Below are positions 33,964-41,683 of a stretch of 64,000 nt of DNA, in pieces. The DNA lies in contig NZ_JACCBM010000001.1 of the NCBI RefSeq assembly GCF_013409865.1, forward strand, positions 3,286,001 through 3,350,000, in the 5' to 3' direction. Under the pieces are notes generated by a model. It saw only the letters and a program-made list of their open reading frames with translations. It searched no databases and was not told the DNA's origin. The DNA is from Herbiconiux flava. GTDB taxonomy: Bacteria > Actinomycetota > Actinomycetes > Actinomycetales > Microbacteriaceae. The stretch's first letter is position 1; every line of letters begins with the position of its first letter. The translations under genes and the position numbers were made by a program.

Positions 33964-35397
33964 TCAGATCAGGTACTGGCTGAGGCCGCGCTTAAAGTAC
34001 GCGCCGTCGCCCTTGCGGCCGAGGTACGCGTCGTCGTCGACGATCATGCGGCCCCGCGAGAACACGGTGTCGACGTGGCCGTCGATCTCGTAGCCCTCCC
34101 AGGCCGAGTAGTCCATGTTCATGTGGTGGGTCTTCTCCAGCCCGATGGAGGTGTGGCCGTTCGGGTCGTAGATCACCACGTCGCCGTCGGCGCCGGGCTG
34201 GATGACGCCCTTCTTGCCGTAGACACCGAACATCCGCGCCGGCGTGGTGCTCGTGAGCTCCACCCAGCGGGGCAGCGTGATCTCGCCCATCACGACGCCC
34301 TGGTAGATCAGGTCCATCCGGTGCTCGACCGAGCCGATGCCGTTCGGGATCTTCGAGAAGTCGGCCAGGCCCATGTCCTTCTGGCCCTTCATGCAGAAGG
34401 GGCAGTGGTCGGTCGAGATGACCTGCAGGTCGTTCGTGCGCAGGCCCTGCCACATGTGGTGCTGGTGACCCTCGTGCTTCGAGCGCAGCGGCGTCGAGCA
34501 GACCCACTTCGCGCCCTCGAACTCGCCCCATTCCGGGCTGGATGCTCCGAGCTGGTCCTCGAGCGAGAGGTAGAGGTACTGCGGGCAGGTCTCCGCGAAC
34601 ACGTTCTGGCCGTTGTCGCGGGCGGCGGCGATCTGCTCGACGGCCTGCTTGGCGCTGACGTGCACGATGTACAGCGGAGCCCCCGTGAGGTTCGCGAGCA
34701 TGATCGCTCGGTGCGTCGCCTCCTCCTCGGCCTGCCACGGCCGCGAGACGCCGTGGTAGTAGGGCGTGGTCTCGCCGCGCTCGAGGTGCTGCTTGACGAG
34801 CAGGTCGATGACCGAGCCGTTCTCGGCGTGCATCATGATCAGCGATCCGTTGTCGGAGGCCCGCTGCATCGCCTTGACGATCTGGCCGTCGTCCGACAGG
34901 AACACGCCCTTGTAGGCCATGAACAGCTTGAAGCTCGTGACGCCCTCGTTGATCAGCTCGTCCATCGCGGTCAGGGACGAGTCCTGCACGTCGGACAGGA
35001 TCTGGTGGAAGCCGTAGTCGACCGCGCACTGCCCGGCCGCCTTCTCCTGCCACAGGTTGTACTGGTCGAGGATGTTCTCGCCGGCGTACTGCACGACGAA
35101 GTCGATGATCGACGTGGTGCCGCCGTGCGCCGCCGCGCGGGTGCCGGTCTCGAAGGTGTCCGAGGCCTCGGTGCCGCCGAACGGCATCTGCATGTGGGTG
35201 TGCGCGTCGATGCCGCCGGGGATGACGTACTTGCCGGTGGCGTCGACGACCTGGTCGACGTTCTGTTCGATGTCGAAGCCGAGCAGCGTGCTGCCCGGGG
35301 CGAGCACCGCGGCGATGGTCTCGCCGTCGATCAGCACGTCGGCCGTGGCCGTGCCCGTGGCGTTGACGACGGTGCCGCCCTTGATCAGAGTCTTCAT
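33964..35397 (-). CDS. hydA: Dihydropyrimidinase (D-hydantoinase)
   Basis: A 477-residue binuclear-metal cyclic amidohydrolase opening dihydrouracil or dihydrothymine to the N-carbamoyl-beta-amino acid. Ligands are H66 and H68 (GGIDAHTHM), the carbamylated lysine K157 (GVTSFKLFMAYKG), His in IMMHAENGS, His in YIVHVSAKQA and Asp in STDHCPF. The substrate-loop Tyr is in AYKGVF. The length is standard. It lies 19 bases after the beta-ureidopropionase gene in the same operon, which distinguishes it from a stand-alone hydantoinase. Confidence 0.95.
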   Translation of the reverse strand: MKTLIKGGTVVNATGTATADVLIDGETIAAVLAPGSTLLGFDIEQNVDQVVDATGKYVIPGGIDAHTHMQMPFGGTEASDTFETGTRAAAHGGTTSIIDFVVQYAGENILDQYNLWQEKAAGQCAVDYGFHQILSDVQDSSLTAMDELINEGVTSFKLFMAYKGVFLSDDGQIVKAMQRASDNGSLIMMHAENGSVIDLLVKQHLERGETTPYYHGVSRPWQAEEEATHRAIMLANLTGAPLYIVHVSAKQAVEQIAAARDNGQNVFAETCPQYLYLSLEDQLGASSPEWGEFEGAKWVCSTPLRSKHEGHQHHMWQGLRTNDLQVISTDHCPFCMKGQKDMGLADFSKIPNGIGSVEHRMDLIYQGVVMGEITLPRWVELTSTTPARMFGVYGKKGVIQPGADGDVVIYDPNGHTSIGLEKTHHMNMDYSAWEGYEIDGHVDTVFSRGRMIVDDDAYLGRKGDGAYFKRGLSQYLI

Positions 35398-35416
35398 GGC
35401 TGCCCCTCCCCGGTGC

Positions 35417-36265
35417 CTACGGTGCGACGATCTCGTTGTAGGCGTCGGGACGGCGGTCGCGGTAGAACTGCCAGTCGTCGCGGGTGTCGCGGATGGCGTC
35501 GAGGTCGAGGTCGCGGATGAGCAGTTCCTCGTGCTCGCTCGATCCGAGTTCGCCGACGTAGTTGCCGCGCGGGTCGACCACGTAGCTCGTGCCGTAGAAG
35601 TCGACGGCGAGGTCGCCGTACTCGTTGTCCTCCTTGCCGACCCGGTTGGGCACCAGCACGAAGTACTGGTTCGCGCCGGCGGCCGCGGGGCCCTCGAGCT
35701 CCCAGAGGCGGTTCGACAGGCCGGGCTTGGAGGCGTTGGGGTTGAAGACGATCTGGGCGCCGTTCAGGCCGAGCTCGCGCCAGCCCTCAGGGAAGTGGCG
35801 GTCGTAGCAGATGTGCACGCCGACCTTGCCGACGGCGGTGTCGAAGACCGGGTAGCCGAGGTTGCCGGGGCGGAAGTAGAACTTCTCGTAGAAGCTCTCG
35901 AGGTGCGGGATGTGGTGCTTGCGGTACTTGCCGACGATGCTGCCGTCGGCGTCGACGACCACGGCGGTGTTGTAGTAGACGCCGGTCTGCTCCTCCTCGT
36001 AGATCGGGAGGATCGTGACCATGTTCAGCTCCTTCGCCAGCGCGGCGAAGCGCTGCACGATCGGGCCGTCGGCCGGCTCGGCGTAGCGGTAGTACTTCTT
36101 GTCCTGCGTGATGCCGAAGTAGGGCCCGTAGAACAGCTCCTGGAAGCAGATCACCTGCGCGCCCTGGGCGGCCGCGTCGCGCATGAACTGCTCGTGCTTG
36201 TCGAGCATCGACTCCTTGTCGCCCGTCCAGGTGGTCTGGGATATCGCCGCGCGGATCGTCGTCAT
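35417..36265 (-). CDS. Beta-ureidopropionase (N-carbamoyl-beta-alanine amidohydrolase)
   Basis: A 282-residue nitrilase-superfamily enzyme hydrolysing N-carbamoyl-beta-alanine to beta-alanine, CO2 and ammonia. The Glu-Lys-Cys triad is visible: E43 (ICFQELFYGPYF), K116 (KYRKHHIPH) and C153 (VHICYDRHFPEGWREL). It is first in the pyrimidine operon, with the ribosome site GAAAGGA before ATG 36265. Close relatives act on N-carbamoylputrescine, but the adjoining dihydropyrimidinase argues for the pyrimidine role. Confidence 0.92.
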   Translation of the reverse strand: MTTIRAAISQTTWTGDKESMLDKHEQFMRDAAAQGAQVICFQELFYGPYFGITQDKKYYRYAEPADGPIVQRFAALAKELNMVTILPIYEEEQTGVYYNTAVVVDADGSIVGKYRKHHIPHLESFYEKFYFRPGNLGYPVFDTAVGKVGVHICYDRHFPEGWRELGLNGAQIVFNPNASKPGLSNRLWELEGPAAAGANQYFVLVPNRVGKEDNEYGDLAVDFYGTSYVVDPRGNYVGELGSSEHEELLIRDLDLDAIRDTRDDWQFYRDRRPDAYNEIVAP

Positions 36266-36416
36266 CGGTGTTTCCTTTCGAAGCGTGCTGTGCAGCCGGT
36301 TTTGTTATTATTCGGCGTGAACATTTCTCGTGTGTTTCAGAGTGTGACGCGAGAGTAAATATGTCAAGACTCCCGGGCACCCCCGTCCGGGCCGACGCAC
36401 CAAGAACCGGGGCATC
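36266..36416. promoter_or_regulatory. AT-richer divergent promoter region of the pyrimidine operon
   Basis: This 151-base gap between the operon and its divergent MocR-type regulator is strikingly AT-richer than the rest of the window (for example TTTTGTTATTATTC at 36300-36313 and AGTAAATATG at 36355-36364). TAAATA near 36357 could be the -10 of the regulator gene, and AATAATAA on the minus strand that of the operon. The MocR-type protein very likely binds here. Confidence 0.45.
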
Positions 36417-37766
36417 ATGCTCGAACGGATCGTCGACGCGGTGGAGCACCGCACGCCCGAGGGCATCGCCGCGGCCATCTCCCGCCTCATCCGCTCGGGC
36501 TCCCTCGGCGCGGGCGACCGGCTGCCGACGGTGCGCGACGTCGCGTCGACCCTCGGGGTCAGCCCGGCCACGGTGAGCAACGCCTGGCAGGCGCTCTCGG
36601 GTGTCGGCCTGATCACCTCCCGCGGCCGGGCGGGCAGCTACGTGCTCCAGGCCGCCACGCCGTGGATGCCGCCGCACTTCGGCGAGCTCGCCGGCTCGCA
36701 CGTGACGGCCCGGCTCGACCTCTCGACCGGCACGCCCGATCCGTCGCTGCTGCCCGACCTGTCCCACGCGCTCACCAAGGTGCCCACCCGTGCCGACACG
36801 GCGAGCTACCTGAGCTCCCCGGTGCTCCCGGGGCTCGAGAAGCACCTGCGCGCATCCTGGCCCTATCCCGTCGCGTCGCTGACGATCGTCGACGGCGCCC
36901 TCGACGCCATCTCCCGCGCACTCGAGACGCTGGTGCGCTTCGGCGACCGCGTCGTGGTCGAGAACCCGACGTTCCCGCCGTTCCTCGACCTGCTCGAGAC
37001 CTTCGGGGCCGAGCGGCTGCCGGTCGACGTCGACGAGCAGGGGATGCTCCCCCGGCAGCTCGCGGACGCCCTCGCCCTGGGGCCCGTCGCCGTCATCCTG
37101 CAGCCCCGGGCGCACAACCCCACGGGCATCTCGATGGGCGCGGCGCGGGCGCGGGAGCTCGCCCGGGTGCTGCGGGCGCACGACCACCTCTGTGACCCCG
37201 TGGTGATCGAGGACGACCACTCCGGCGAGATCTCCTCGAGCCCCGCGCACAGCCTCGGCACCTGGCTGCCGCACCGCACCCTGCACGTGCGGAGCTTCGC
37301 CAAGTCGCACGGCCCCGACCTCCGCATCGCCGCGCTCGGCGGGCCGGAGGCGCTGATCGACCGGATCGTGGCGCGCCGCCTGCTCGGCCCGGGCTGGACG
37401 TCGCGGATGCTGCAGACCATCCTCTACGAGCTGCTCACCGCGCCGACCTCGGTCGACACGGTGCACGACGCCAGGCGCATCTACCAGGCCCGGCAGCGGC
37501 TGCTCTCGGAGGCGCTGGTCGAGCAGGGGCTGCCGCACGAGCCCTCCGACGGCATCAACACCTGGCTGCCGGTGGCCGACGAGAAGGCGGCGATCCTCAC
37601 GCTGGCGGCCAGCGGCATCCGCGTGGCGGCGGGCTCCTCGTTCGTCGCCGCGGCCCCGGTTCCGGATGCGCGGCCGCCGCAGTTCCTCCGCGTCACCGCG
37701 GGCCGCGTCGTCGACGACTTCGACGCCGTGGCCGCCCTCCTGGCCGCCGCCGCCCGCGCCGAGTAG
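36417..37766 (+). CDS. MocR-type regulator (GntR helix-turn-helix plus aminotransferase fold)
   Basis: A 449-residue fusion. Residues 1-75 are a GntR winged helix-turn-helix (RLPTVRDVASTLGVSPATVS), and residues about 90-445 are a class I aminotransferase fold. The likely PLP lysine is in VRSFAKSHGPDLR, preceded by VIEDDHSGEIS. MocR-type factors sense PLP or amino-group compounds and usually regulate a divergent operon. Here that is the pyrimidine operon, whose product beta-alanine would be a sensible effector. There is no strong ribosome site before ATG 36417 (ACCGGGG is the nearest match). Confidence 0.87.
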   Translation: MLERIVDAVEHRTPEGIAAAISRLIRSGSLGAGDRLPTVRDVASTLGVSPATVSNAWQALSGVGLITSRGRAGSYVLQAATPWMPPHFGELAGSHVTARLDLSTGTPDPSLLPDLSHALTKVPTRADTASYLSSPVLPGLEKHLRASWPYPVASLTIVDGALDAISRALETLVRFGDRVVVENPTFPPFLDLLETFGAERLPVDVDEQGMLPRQLADALALGPVAVILQPRAHNPTGISMGAARARELARVLRAHDHLCDPVVIEDDHSGEISSSPAHSLGTWLPHRTLHVRSFAKSHGPDLRIAALGGPEALIDRIVARRLLGPGWTSRMLQTILYELLTAPTSVDTVHDARRIYQARQRLLSEALVEQGLPHEPSDGINTWLPVADEKAAILTLAASGIRVAAGSSFVAAAPVPDARPPQFLRVTAGRVVDDFDAVAALLAAAARAE

Positions 37767-37777
37767 CCCGGCCGTAC

Positions 37778-37806
37778 TCGACACATCCTCATTCCCTTGC
37801 TAGCAT
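37778..37806 (+). promoter_or_regulatory. Promoter of the toxin-antitoxin pair
   Basis: TCGACA (37778-37783), a 17-base spacer and TAGCAT (37801-37806) form one of the best -35/-10 pairs in the window. The mRNA would have a leader of about 17 bases containing GAAGG before ATG 37830. Confidence 0.6.
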
Positions 37807-37829
37807 TGACAGCAGCGAAGGGCGGCATG

Positions 37830-38087
37830 ATGGCGACGATCACGGTGCGAGATCTCGAAGACGGCACCAGGGAGCGACTGCGCGTCAGGGCGGCCCGCAA
37901 CGGGAGGTCGATGGAGGCCGAGGCGCGCCAGATCCTCACCTCAGCTGTGGCGAGCGAGCCGGCCGACACGGCCGGGGTGGGCAGCCGCATCCGGTCGCTG
38001 TTCGCCGACGTCGGGTACGCCGACGATCTCGCCGATCTGCTGCCCGAGCGCGCCGCACCGGCTGATCGCGTCGACTTCGACCGATGA
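37830..38087 (+). CDS. FitA/VapB-type antitoxin
   Basis: An 85-residue antitoxin with an N-terminal ribbon-helix-helix DNA-binding domain (MATITVRDLEDGTRERLRVR, then AARNGRSMEAEARQILTSA), the FitA/Phd-type pattern. The acidic C-terminal part (FADVGYADDLADLLPE) would bind and block the PIN toxin. Of two adjacent ATGs, 37830 has the better distance from GAAGG; 37827 is possible. The stop overlaps the toxin start (ATGA). It should also repress its own promoter. Confidence 0.88.
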   Translation: MATITVRDLEDGTRERLRVRAARNGRSMEAEARQILTSAVASEPADTAGVGSRIRSLFADVGYADDLADLLPERAAPADRVDFDR

Positions 38088-38503
38088 TCCTGCTCGACAC
38101 GAACGTGGTGTCCGAACTCCTTCGCGCTCAGGCCGCGAGTCAGGTCGTCGACTGGACCGACCGGCAGCCGGCCCACGAGCTGTGCCTCTCGGCCGTCACC
38201 CTCGCCGAGCTGCTGCAGGGGGTCGCACTCCTGCCGGCCGGCACGCGTCGCAGCGAGCTCGGCCGCCGGGTCGCGCACCTCGTGACACACGAGTTCGACC
38301 GGCGCATCATCCCGTTCGACGCCGAGTGCGCCGTCGAGTTCGCCGACGTGGTCGCCTCGCGCCGCCGTCTCGGCCGCCCCATCACCCCCTTCGACGCCCA
38401 GATCGCGGCGAGCGCACGCGTGCACGGCGCCCTCCTCGCCACCCGCAACGAGCGCGACTTCGAGCACACCGGCCTCCCCGTCGTGAACCCGTGGCTCCCC
38501 TGA
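38084..38503 (+). CDS. FitB/VapC-type PIN-domain toxin
   Basis: A 139-residue PIN-domain ribonuclease. The acidic metal-binding residues are D5 (ILLDTNVVSELLR), E42 (VTLAELLQGV), D104 (ITPFDAQIAASA) and D125 (ATRNERDF). The N-terminus and length match FitB/VapC toxins. It is coupled to the antitoxin gene. The active site looks intact, so the pair is probably functional. Confidence 0.9.
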   Translation: MILLDTNVVSELLRAQAASQVVDWTDRQPAHELCLSAVTLAELLQGVALLPAGTRRSELGRRVAHLVTHEFDRRIIPFDAECAVEFADVVASRRRLGRPITPFDAQIAASARVHGALLATRNERDFEHTGLPVVNPWLP

Positions 38504-38547
38504 CCTCCGAATTGGAACCGGTGGGGCGCGAGCGGACACTAGGGGGT

Positions 38548-39642
38548 ATGACGACGAAGACGAACAGACGGATGCGCGGGGCCGGGGTCGCGGCGGCGAC
38601 CGCGGCGCTGGCGCTGCTGTTGGCCGGGTGCGCGGGTGCGATGCCGGCCGCCACCACGACCACCGCCGCGCCGGCGACGGACTCCACGGGGGCGGCGAGC
38701 ACGAGCCCGACGCCGGCGGCGGCGAGCGCGCCGACGGTGCGGGTGCCGGCCAGCTGCGACGAGCTCCAGCCCGTCCCGGCCGGCTTCACTCCGGTCGAGA
38801 CCCCGCCCACCGGCGACAGCCCCGCCGACTACGCCGCGGCCCGCGCGGGCGTGCTGCAGTGCGCCTACACCGACGCCGCGAACGTCACGCTGACGTTCTC
38901 GGTGACGCCCGAGGTGTCGGACGAGGACTACTCGGCCACCGCCGACGGCGTCGACTTCGGCCCGCTGCCCGCCGCGCCCACGATCGGACCGGACGCCCGC
39001 GAGGAGTGCCCGCTCTCCTACCGCGCCGACCTCTGCCAGTTCATCGACCTCGAGAACGGCTACGGCATCACCGCGACCGCCTACAGCGGTGATCAGGACA
39101 CCGCGCTCCCGGCCGACGTCGTCGACGGCTTCGCCGCCGCCGTTCCCCAGCTCGTCGCCGCCGTGACCGCACTGGGCGCCCCCGAGCCGCTCTGGCATCC
39201 GAGCGGTGCCGACATCCCCGGCGCGGTCGGCTGCGAGAACCTGATCTCCGACGCGCGGCTGAACGAGATCCTCGGCACCACCCAGGCGTCCGCCTTCAAG
39301 ACCGACGACGGCGAGTACGCGCGGTTCCCGTTCCGGGTGTCGAAGCAGGTCGGGTCGGAGTGGTGCCTCTGGGGTTCCGAGACCGATGCGGGGGCGGGCG
39401 CATCCGTTCTGCCCGGCGGCGCCTCGTACCTGCCCGCGGCGATGGCGGCGAGCGAGCGGTACGAATGGCAGCCCGCCCCCGACTACCCGGGCGAGGCCTA
39501 CCTGGCCACCGAGGACGGTTCGGCGCAGTCGACGGTGAACATCGCGATCGAAAACGCCTGGGTGCAGGTCAGCGGGCCGGGCGAGGTGCTGCCCGCGTTG
39601 GTGGACGAGGTGCTGGGGAACGTGGGGGCGGTCGGCGGGTAG
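38548..39642 (+). CDS. Lipoprotein of unknown function
   Basis: A 364-residue secreted lipoprotein I do not recognise. The signal peptide runs through GVAAATAALALLLAGC, with Cys about residue 29, followed by a Thr/Ala/Ser/Pro-rich linker of about 50 residues. The mature region contains repeated acidic, Cys-containing blocks (SCDELQPVPAGFTPVE, CPLSYRADLCQFIDLENGYG, GCENLISDARLNEILGTTQ) that suggest two related domains with disulfides. The start is ATG 38548, with AGGGGG just upstream and the word GACACT 8 bases before it, so it may be close to leaderless. No partner genes are evident. Confidence 0.75.
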   Translation: MTTKTNRRMRGAGVAAATAALALLLAGCAGAMPAATTTTAAPATDSTGAASTSPTPAAASAPTVRVPASCDELQPVPAGFTPVETPPTGDSPADYAAARAGVLQCAYTDAANVTLTFSVTPEVSDEDYSATADGVDFGPLPAAPTIGPDAREECPLSYRADLCQFIDLENGYGITATAYSGDQDTALPADVVDGFAAAVPQLVAAVTALGAPEPLWHPSGADIPGAVGCENLISDARLNEILGTTQASAFKTDDGEYARFPFRVSKQVGSEWCLWGSETDAGAGASVLPGGASYLPAAMAASERYEWQPAPDYPGEAYLATEDGSAQSTVNIAIENAWVQVSGPGEVLPALVDEVLGNVGAVGG

Positions 39643-39667
39643 CGCGCGCATGGGATTGAATGGGGGC

Positions 39668-40660
39668 GTGAAGGTGACGGTTCTCGCAGGCGGTGTCGGA
39701 GGTGCACGGTTCCTGAGGGGGCTGCGCACCCAGCTGAGGAAGGCGTACCCGAACGGCGACGGCGGCTCGACCGCCGAGGTCACGGCGGTCGTCAACACCG
39801 GCGACGACATGTGGCTGACCGGCCTCCGCGTCTGCCCCGACCTCGACTCGATCATGTACACGCTCGGCGGCGCCAACGACGACGAGCGCGGTTGGGGCCG
39901 GAAGGACGAGAGCGAGCGCGTCAGCGCCGAGCTCACCGCCTACGGCGTCGGTTGGCCGTGGTTCACCCTCGGCGACCTCGACCTCGGCACCCACATCGCG
40001 CGCACCAGCTTCCTGCGCGACGGCCTCACCCTGACCGAGGCCACCGCCCGGCTCACCGAGCGCTGGAACCCGGGTGTGAAGCTCCTCCCGATGAGCGACG
40101 AGCCGGTCGAGACGCACGTCGAGATCATCCTCGACGGCAAGCGCCGCATCGTGCACTTCGAGGAGTGGTGGGTGAAGCACCGGGCGGGCGTTCCGGCGCA
40201 GCGCTTCATCCAGGTGGGGGCGGATGCGGCGAAGCCGACCCCGTCGGTGCGGCGGGCGATCGAGCAGGCCGACGTGATCCTGGTGGCCCCGTCGAACCCC
40301 GTCGTGTCGATCGGCACCATCCTCGGAGTGCCCGGCATCCGCTCGGCGCTGCACGAGGCCCGCGCCCCGATCGTCGGGGTCTCCCCCATCATCTCGGGCG
40401 CGGCCGTGCGCGGCATGGCCGACGCCTGCCTCACGGCGATCGGCGTCGAGACGACCGCCGCGGCGGTGGCGAAGCACTACGGCTCCCGCTCGCGGGGTGG
40501 CCTGCTCGACGCCTGGCTGATCGACGAGAGCGACGCGGCGAGCGCCCCGGTCATCGAGTCGGCGGGCATCCGCACCTCGGTGGTGCCCCTCTGGATGCGC
40601 GACCCCGACACGAGCGCCCAGCTCGCCGCCGACGCCCTGGCCGCGGCCGCCCGCCGCTAG
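39668..40660 (+). CDS. cofD: 2-phospho-L-lactate transferase (F420 synthesis)
   Basis: A 330-residue enzyme (FbiA in actinobacteria) that joins the activated phospholactate/phosphoenolpyruvate moiety to the deazaflavin FO. It starts with the family hallmark VKVTVLAGGVGGARFLRGL and shows VVNTGDDMWLTGLRVCPDLD, RLTERWNPGVKLLPMSD and PSNPVVSIGTILGVPGIR. GTG 39668 gives the usual N-terminus; an ATG at 39650 in the same frame is possible. It is not next to cofE here, unlike the fbiAB arrangement of mycobacteria. Confidence 0.94.
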   Translation: MKVTVLAGGVGGARFLRGLRTQLRKAYPNGDGGSTAEVTAVVNTGDDMWLTGLRVCPDLDSIMYTLGGANDDERGWGRKDESERVSAELTAYGVGWPWFTLGDLDLGTHIARTSFLRDGLTLTEATARLTERWNPGVKLLPMSDEPVETHVEIILDGKRRIVHFEEWWVKHRAGVPAQRFIQVGADAAKPTPSVRRAIEQADVILVAPSNPVVSIGTILGVPGIRSALHEARAPIVGVSPIISGAAVRGMADACLTAIGVETTAAAVAKHYGSRSRGGLLDAWLIDESDAASAPVIESAGIRTSVVPLWMRDPDTSAQLAADALAAAARR

Positions 40661-40691
40661 GCGCCAGCCGTCAGCTGCCGGCCGGTCGCTG

Positions 40692-41681
40692 CTAGTTCGC
40701 CGGGCGGAGCGACATCAGCCAAGCGTAGAGCCCCATCGAGACGAGGTAGCCGGCGACGACGATGGCGTATCCCAGCACGTGCGTCTTCACCGGGACGCCC
40801 CGCTTCACCCACCAGCCGAAGAGCTTGAACGCCCACGGCACGAAGAACCAGCCGAGCAGCTGCGTCGAGACCAGGTTGCCGATGAACAGCGAGAGCCAGA
40901 ACGGCACCCCGTGGTCGGCGAACAGCGGGTCGGCGATGAAGTAGCCCCACAGGAAGACGATGGGGTAGAGCATGAGCAGCACCAGGAGGTTGCTCTTGAA
41001 GACCGGGTCGGGCAGCGCATCCGGGCTCGATCGCCCCGACCAGAAGCCGAAGCCGTAGCTGGACCGGGTGAGCTTCAGCTGCTCGTTGTAGGCCGCGCCC
41101 TCCTCGAGCAGGGCGGCGCGCTCGGGCGAGTCGAGCCAGGCGTTCAGGTGCGGCTCGCTGTCGAAGCTCAGCACGACGACCCAGTCGTCCTGCACGCCGG
41201 CCACCGGGCGCTCGACCTTGTGGCCGACGAAGCCCTCGAAGCGCGACTCGATGGCCGAGATCTCGCGCTGCCACTCGAGGAAGCGCGCCTCGTCCTCGGG
41301 AGCGACCCGGCTGGAGATGAGCACCGACGCCGCTTCGCTCGGGTGCTTCGCCTCCTCGGTGAACAGGTGCACGTCGTCGTTGCCGATGAAGCGGTCACCG
41401 ATCTCGTCGACCAGGTTCTTGCGCTCGGCGCTCTGCAGCCAACCGCGCGCCGAGCCGGCGTCGCGGAAGTGCTGCACGGTCACCCAGTCGACCTGCAGCG
41501 GCGGGTTCGGCCGGATCAGCTCGCGCTCGAGGAAGCCCGGCCAACGCGAGACGCTGTCGGCGACCTTCTTCTGCCAGGCCTCGTAGGCCGGATAGTCCTT
41601 CTCGGCGAGGCGGCGGTGCACGACGAGGGTGACCCGGCCACCCGGCTCCGTCGTGGTGCCGGGCACCGCCGTCTCGGTCAC
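40692..41681 (-). CDS. Two ABM-like domains plus C-terminal membrane domain
   Basis: A 329-residue protein. Two repeats of about 95 residues match the dimeric alpha-beta barrel of antibiotic-biosynthesis-monooxygenase (ABM) proteins. The first begins VTLVVHRRLAEKDYPAYEAW and the second VLISSRVAPEDEARFLEWQR; each ends in a W-V-V/H-F strand. The last 95 residues contain about three membrane helices (LLVLLMLYPIVFLWGYFIA, LSLFIGNLVSTQLLGWFFV, YAIVVAGYLVSMGLYAWL). GTG 41681 lies just past the stop of the guanine deaminase gene, so the two are coupled. ABM domains bind haem, quinones or reactive metabolites; a membrane-tethered form may guard against a by-product of guanine use. No function is proven. 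Confidence 0.75.
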   Translation of the reverse strand: MTETAVPGTTTEPGGRVTLVVHRRLAEKDYPAYEAWQKKVADSVSRWPGFLERELIRPNPPLQVDWVTVQHFRDAGSARGWLQSAERKNLVDEIGDRFIGNDDVHLFTEEAKHPSEAASVLISSRVAPEDEARFLEWQREISAIESRFEGFVGHKVERPVAGVQDDWVVVLSFDSEPHLNAWLDSPERAALLEEGAAYNEQLKLTRSSYGFGFWSGRSSPDALPDPVFKSNLLVLLMLYPIVFLWGYFIADPLFADHGVPFWLSLFIGNLVSTQLLGWFFVPWAFKLFGWWVKRGVPVKTHVLGYAIVVAGYLVSMGLYAWLMSLRPAN

Positions 41682-41683
41682 GC

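Noticed and set aside
36417..37766. MocR-type protein as a plain aminotransferase of the pyrimidine pathway
   Set aside because: A complete GntR helix-turn-helix is fused at the N-terminus and the gene is divergent, so it is a regulator. The catalytic aminotransferase is at 27676-29013.
37778..38503. Toxin-antitoxin pair as the sign of a larger mobile element
   Set aside because: No integrase, transposase, attachment-site repeat or change in base composition was seen around it.
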